DNA of 35,949 nt, taken from positions 1 through 35,949 of the forward strand of contig JBOGWX010000121.1 in NCBI GenBank assembly GCA_050694055.1, in the 5' to 3' direction. The DNA comes from WHSV01 sp050694055 (lineage in GTDB: Bacteria; Actinomycetota; CADDZG01; WHSQ01). Below are positions 32,938 to 35,949 of this stretch, one piece after another (the first letter of the stretch is position 1; each line of letters opens with the position of its first letter). Both the position numbers and the translations under genes were made by a program. The notes under the pieces were generated by a model, which saw only the letters and a list, made by a program, of their open reading frames with translations, was not told where the DNA came from and made no database searches.

Positions 32938-34377
32938 ATGGCAGTAGCAGAACAGCGACTGGCGGATACAAAGACCAGCGAGGGCCGCATTCTTGCGGTG
33001 ACCGGACCGGTGATCGAGGTTGAGTTTCCGCCCGATCAGCTGCCCGAGATCAACTACGCGCTGACGGTCGAGCGCACGGTGGGCGGCGAGACCGACGTCA
33101 TCACCGCCGAGGTCAGCCAGCATGTGGGCGAATCGGTGGTGCGCGCGGTGTGTCTCAAGAACATCGATGGCCTCATTCGCGGCTCCGTCGTGACCAACAC
33201 CGGCGCTCCGATTTCGGTGCCGGTCGGCAAACCGGTTCTGGGTCACGTCTACAACGTGTTGGGCGAGCCCGTCGACGGTTCGACGCTGTCCGACGACGTC
33301 GAGCGCTGGCCGATCCACCGCAACGCGCCTAAGTTCGAGGACCTCGAGCCCAAGACCGAGATGTTCGAAACGGGCATCAAGGTCATCGACCTGCTGGAAC
33401 CCTACGTCCAGGGTGGAAAGATCGGCATGTTCGGCGGGGCCGGAGTCGGCAAGACGGTGCTCATCCAGGAGATGATCCACCGCGTCGCCGAGCAGCACGG
33501 CGGTGTGTCGGTGTTCGCCGGCGTCGGTGAGCGGACGAGAGAGGGTAACGACCTCTGGCTCGAGATGTCCGAGGCGGGCGTGCTCGAGAAGACGTCGCTC
33601 GTGTTCGGCCAGATGGACGAGCCCCCCGGTGTGCGGCTGCGCGTGGCGCTCTCGGCGTTGACCGTTGCCGAGTATTTCCGCGATGTCGAGCATCAGGACG
33701 TCTTGCTGTTCATCGACAACATCTTCCGCTTCGTGCAGGCGGGTTCCGAGGTGTCGACCCTGCTCGGTCGCATGCCGTCGGCGGTCGGATATCAGCCGAC
33801 GCTTGCGGAAGAGATGGGGGAGTTGCAGGAGCGCATCACCTCGACCAAGGGTCGCTCGATTACGTCGCTGCAGGCGATCTACGTTCCTGCCGACGACATC
33901 ACGGACCCCGCGCCACACACAACCTTCGCCCACCTCGACGCCACGACGGTCCTCAGCCGAGCGATCTCCGAGCTCGGCATCTATCCGGCGGTCGACCCTC
34001 TCGACTCGACGTCGCGCATCCTCGACCCTCGTTACGTGGGTCAGGAGCACTACGACGTTGCCATGAGGGTGCAGCAGATCCTGCAGCGCTACAACGACCT
34101 GCAGGACATCATCGCCATCCTGGGCGTCGACGAGCTCAGCGAGGAGGACAAGCTGACGGTGGCTCGCGCGCGCAAGATCCAGCGTTTCCTGAGCCAGCCC
34201 TTCTACGTCGCCGAGCAGTTCACCGGCATCGAAGGCAAGTACGTGTCGGTCGAGGACACGGTGCAGAGCTTCAAGGGGATCGCCGACGGCGAGTACGACA
34301 GTCTTCCCGAGCAGGCGTTCTATCTCGTCGGTGGCATCGAGGAGGCCGAGAAGCAGGCGAAGGCGATCCAGGGTTAG
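32938..34377 (+). CDS. atpD: ATP synthase F1 subunit beta
   Basis: The 479-residue catalytic subunit. Walker A GGAGVGKT is at 166-173, the catalytic glutamate is E198 in GVGERTREGND, and the DELSEEDKLTVARARKIQRFLSQPF block near the C-terminus contains the DELSEED switch. The length matches the family. AGGAGA precedes the ATG. The following 165 bases to atpC are unusual in this otherwise gap-free operon. Confidence 0.98.
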   Translation: MAVAEQRLADTKTSEGRILAVTGPVIEVEFPPDQLPEINYALTVERTVGGETDVITAEVSQHVGESVVRAVCLKNIDGLIRGSVVTNTGAPISVPVGKPVLGHVYNVLGEPVDGSTLSDDVERWPIHRNAPKFEDLEPKTEMFETGIKVIDLLEPYVQGGKIGMFGGAGVGKTVLIQEMIHRVAEQHGGVSVFAGVGERTREGNDLWLEMSEAGVLEKTSLVFGQMDEPPGVRLRVALSALTVAEYFRDVEHQDVLLFIDNIFRFVQAGSEVSTLLGRMPSAVGYQPTLAEEMGELQERITSTKGRSITSLQAIYVPADDITDPAPHTTFAHLDATTVLSRAISELGIYPAVDPLDSTSRILDPRYVGQEHYDVAMRVQQILQRYNDLQDIIAILGVDELSEEDKLTVARARKIQRFLSQPFYVAEQFTGIEGKYVSVEDTVQSFKGIADGEYDSLPEQAFYLVGGIEEAEKQAKAIQG

Positions 34378-34385
34378 ATGGCCCT

Positions 34386-34410
34386 CCAGGCGGTACAAAC
34401 CGCGCCCTGG
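34386..34410 (+). repeat. Small palindrome after atpD
   Basis: CCAG-GCGGT (34387-34395) and ACCGC-GCC-CTGG pair around an ACAA loop, with a three-base bulge. It lies eight bases after the atpD stop and directly before the larger palindromic element, so both may be parts of one composite element. Confidence 0.4.
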
Positions 34411-34509
34411 CGGCGAAAAGGCTGCGCCTCGCGGCGTTCTCACTCGCGCACGTACCTTCCAGGTACGCACGCTCGCTGCGGCCTTGCGAGGCTTGCTTTT
34501 CACTCGCCA
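34408..34509. repeat. REP-like palindromic element between atpD and atpC
   Basis: The outer ends are matching inverted sequences: TGGCGGCGAAAAG at 34408-34420 against CTTTTCACTCGCCA at 34496-34509. Next inside are GCCTCGC (34426-34432) and GCGAGGC (34486-34492), and the centre is a perfect hairpin CGTACCT-TCC-AGGTACG (34451-34467). The whole ~100 bases can fold on itself with a few mismatches. No protein frame with family features lies in it. This is the form of a repetitive extragenic palindrome or a small miniature inverted-repeat element; only one copy is in the window, so repetition in the genome is not shown. As mRNA it would be a strong structure upstream of the epsilon gene. Confidence 0.7.
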
Positions 34510-34542
34510 TGGCATCACCAGCACCACCAGGAGGACCATTAG

Positions 34543-35013
34543 ATGGCTACGCCCATGAGTGTGTCCATCGTTTCTCCCGAGGAGGAGGTGTGGCGCGGCG
34601 AGGCCGAGATGGTCATCGCTCGCTCGCCCGAAGGCGAGTTCGCCATCCTGCACGGGCACATTCCGTTCCTTGCGGCGCTCGTGCCGGGTCGGGTGTCGGT
34701 GATCTCGGCCAACGACCGCGATGAGTACTTCGTCTCGGGTGGCTTCCTCGAAGCCTCCAGGGGCAAGACGGGCTCGGCCGGATCGCAAAGTGGACGCGAG
34801 GCGGGCTCGGCCGGAAACGCCGAGTCGCACGACTATCACGTCATCGTGCTGGCCGACGACGCCGAGGATCTGAGCCAGATCGACGCCGGAGAGGCTCGCC
34901 GTCGTCTCGAAGAGGCTCAGGCGCGGGCCTCAGAGGAAAGCGACGAGAGGGCCGAGGCGCGCATGCGCATCGAGATGGCGCGTGCCGAACTGGCGGCGTC
35001 ACGCGGCGATTAG
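34543..35013 (+). CDS. atpC: ATP synthase F1 subunit epsilon
   Basis: The 156-residue epsilon subunit, which links gamma to the c-ring and inhibits ATP hydrolysis. The N-terminal beta sandwich (1-72) has RSPEGEFAILHGHIPFLAAL, and the C-terminal helices cover about 108-153. It is longer than usual (about 130). Residues 73-96 (KTGSAGSQSGREAGSAGNAE and neighbours) are a Ser/Gly-rich insert inside the sandwich, between EYFVSGGFLEAS and HDYHVIVLADDAE, made from a DNA repeat. CAGGAGG lies before the ATG, after the palindromic element. Confidence 0.93.
   Translation: MATPMSVSIVSPEEEVWRGEAEMVIARSPEGEFAILHGHIPFLAALVPGRVSVISANDRDEYFVSGGFLEASRGKTGSAGSQSGREAGSAGNAESHDYHVIVLADDAEDLSQIDAGEARRRLEEAQARASEESDERAEARMRIEMARAELAASRGD
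34769..34815 (+). repeat. Direct repeat inside atpC
   Basis: CGGGCTCGGCCGGA occurs at 34769-34782 and again at 34802-34815, 33 bases (11 codons) apart and in the same frame. It encodes the twice-repeated GSAG of the epsilon insert, so the extra residues probably arose by in-frame duplication. Confidence 0.75.
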
Positions 35014-35027
35014 CTCTTGATTCAGGC

Positions 35028-35237
35028 ATGACGGAGGAGCCGCAGGGCCTCAGGAACCGGGTGTTCTGCTCGTCTTGCGGCTCCTCGGCCACCAGGCGCC
35101 AGGGCATCATTCCGATCGGATGGCAAGAGATGCCCGACGCTAACCGTCGTCGCCTGGCGCTGTGTCCCCAGTGCGTACGTCGCAACCTCTGGATGATCGA
35201 AGCTCGCCTCGACATCGATCCCGGTTCGGGTGCTTGA
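35028..35237 (+). CDS. Small zinc-ribbon protein
   Basis: A 69-residue protein with two CxxC pairs, CSSC (14-17) and CPQC (46-49), enough for one zinc ribbon, plus the phrase GIIPIGWQEMP between them. It lies 14 bases after atpC with no Shine-Dalgarno sequence, and may be read through from the atp operon. I do not recognise a named family. The cysteine spacing and codon use look like a real gene. Confidence 0.6.
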   Translation: MTEEPQGLRNRVFCSSCGSSATRRQGIIPIGWQEMPDANRRRLALCPQCVRRNLWMIEARLDIDPGSGA

Positions 35238-35280
35238 GTAGAACGACTAAGTCTCGTTAAGTTGCCTTTGAGCATCATCT

Positions 35281-35305
35281 GAGTGCGGTTGCACTCTTGT
35301 CTTCT
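35281..35305 (+). terminator. Probable intrinsic terminator
   Basis: GAGTGC (35281-35286), loop GGTT, and GCACTC (35291-35296) form a perfect six-base stem, followed by TTGTCTTCT. The T-run is interrupted and the stem short, so termination may be partial. It comes shortly after the last gene behind the atp operon and before an independent gene, the right place for an operon end. Confidence 0.5.
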
Positions 35306-35411
35306 GAACTTGCTCCTGCCATGTTTGTTTTCGTTGGTGCTTCGAGTGGGAATGTGCATGGACGAGTCCGTGCCAAGAGCACGGGGGCAACACCGAGAAG
35401 AGGAGGGGCGC

Positions 35412-35949
35412 ATGGAAGAGGAAGACAAAGGTCTTCTGGACAAGACACGCAGCAGAGTTGCAGGAGCCGAGGACGTCGTTTCGGGCGTTGTGGCACCACC
35501 GCCGGGCAAGGAAGGTGTCGTCGCCGGCGCACGTCGCGCAGCAGCTGGAACCGTCGGCGTCGCCGCGGAGGTGACACGGCCCGAGTCGGGGCCCATCACA
35601 GAGGAGATCAAAGAGGCCGTCGATGAGTTGCGCGGCGCGACGGGAGATGTGAAGGACGCTGCGTCGGAAGTGAAAAAGACGGCCAACCGCAAGACCGGTC
35701 AGAGAAAGCGAAGCGTTCGCAAGAAGACCACGGCGGCCAAGAAGTCGGCCCGCAAGAAGACCACGGCGGCCAAGAAGACGGCCCGCAAGAAGACGGCCCG
35801 CAAGAAGACGACCGGACGCAAGAAGACGACCGGACGCAAGAAGGCCACCGGCAGAAAGAAGGCCACCGGCAGAAAGAAGGCCACCGGCAGAAAGAAGGCC
35901 ACGGCCCGCAAATCGACCGGACGCAAGAAGGCCACCGGCAGAAAGAAGG
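35412..35949 (+). CDS. Lysine-rich histone H1-like protein (partial)
   Basis: The gene starts at ATG 35412 with AGGAGG nine bases ahead and is open to the window edge, so the 3' end is missing. The first ~90 residues are acidic to neutral, Ala/Val/Glu-rich and predicted helical (MEEEDKGLLDKTRSRVAGAE at the start). From about residue 103 the protein becomes Lys/Arg repeats: KKTTAA, RKKTTG and RKKATG units. Such tails occur in histone H1-like bacterial proteins, in HupB of mycobacteria and in AlgP, and bind DNA or RNA electrostatically. The N-terminal half does not look like HU, so it is not HupB. A nucleoid-associated or polyphosphate/RNA-binding role is inference. Confidence 0.7.
   Translation, partial: MEEEDKGLLDKTRSRVAGAEDVVSGVVAPPPGKEGVVAGARRAAAGTVGVAAEVTRPESGPITEEIKEAVDELRGATGDVKDAASEVKKTANRKTGQRKRSVRKKTTAAKKSARKKTTAAKKTARKKTARKKTTGRKKTTGRKKATGRKKATGRKKATGRKKATARKSTGRKKATGRKK
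35718..35949 (+). repeat. Tandem codon repeat in the lysine-rich gene
   Basis: A 33-base unit (RKKTTAAKK plus two residues) occurs twice, and an 18-base unit encoding RKKTTG or RKKATG repeats at least six times, with AAGAAG cores every 15-18 bases. The repeats differ at single codons. Such arrays can gain or lose units by slippage. Confidence 0.85.

Noticed and set aside
34331..34558. 75-codon frame spanning the atpD end and the palindromic element
   Set aside because: It begins inside atpD, is Arg-rich without motifs, and is explained by the palindrome's GC-rich arms.
32911..34839. 642-codon minus-strand open frame opposite atpD
   Set aside because: It lies wholly antisense to atpD and part of atpC, has no family motifs and is His/Arg/Asp-rich as expected for a shadow frame in GC-rich DNA.
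35718..35949. CRISPR-like array or minus-strand gene in the terminal repeats
   Set aside because: The repeats are in phase with codons, with no unique spacers, and encode a Lys/Arg tail in a frame with a strong ribosome site; the minus-strand frame (Phe/Leu/Val repeats) is its mirror.

Overview
The window is a high-GC, gene-dense stretch (more than 90% coding, with many start/stop overlaps) from an Actinomycetota-type bacterium. The evidence is gene order and gene type. The backbone argS-lysA-hom-thrC-thrB-rho-rpmE-prfA-prmC-sua5-wecA-atpI-atpBEFHAGDC is the same order as Mycobacterium tuberculosis Rv1292 to Rv1311. Rho carries the long Arg/Gly-rich insert of high-GC actinobacteria, there is a mycothiol-type (MDMPI) DinB protein, RpiB is of the M. 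tuberculosis type, and ATP synthase alpha has a C-terminal extension. The b and delta subunits are separate here, unlike the mycobacterial fusion, and several other genes differ, so this is probably a deep-branching or uncultured actinobacterial lineage. I cannot name it more precisely.

Layout. 1-343: a tRNA-Arg(CCG) gene on the minus strand and otherwise nothing I can assign. 344-5530: a single-domain response regulator, then argS, a PhzF-family gene, lysA and an EamA transporter, tightly packed. 5542-6984: an Fpg/Nei DNA glycosylase and a TetR regulator on the minus strand. 7089-11341: hom-thrC, two small DUF4190-type membrane proteins, thrB. 11348-12214: a minus-strand membrane protein. 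12330-17615: a gene pair that looks like the archaeal route to cyclic 2,3-diphosphoglycerate (2-phosphoglycerate kinase plus cyclic 2,3-diphosphoglycerate synthetase), then transaldolase, rho, a 63-residue membrane protein and rpmE. 17656-22065: DUF1385, an MDMPI/DinB protein, prfA, prmC, sua5. 22047-23546: an M32 carboxypeptidase on the minus strand. 23659-27130: LMW phosphatase, rpiB, glyA, wecA. 27222-35013: a promoter with a perfect Rex operator, a possible leader peptide, and a complete F1Fo ATP synthase operon. 35028-35949: a small zinc-ribbon protein, a hairpin terminator and the start of a lysine-rich, histone H1-like protein that runs off the window.

How the genes work together. The first half makes lysine and threonine from aspartate semialdehyde and charges tRNA-Arg. 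The middle covers transcription termination (Rho), ribosome assembly (L31), translation termination (RF1 and its methyltransferase PrmC) and tRNA t6A formation (Sua5). RpiB, GlyA and transaldolase are central carbon and one-carbon enzymes. WecA starts cell-surface polymer synthesis. The ATP synthase operon appears to be under NADH/NAD+ control through Rex.

Most interesting points: (1) the cyclic 2,3-diphosphoglycerate gene pair inserted between thrB and rho; (2) the exact Rex operator overlapping the atp promoter; (3) a ~100-base palindromic element between atpD and atpC, with an unusual Ser/Gly-rich repeat insertion in the epsilon subunit itself; (4) an ArgRS whose HIGH signature is replaced by SVVS.
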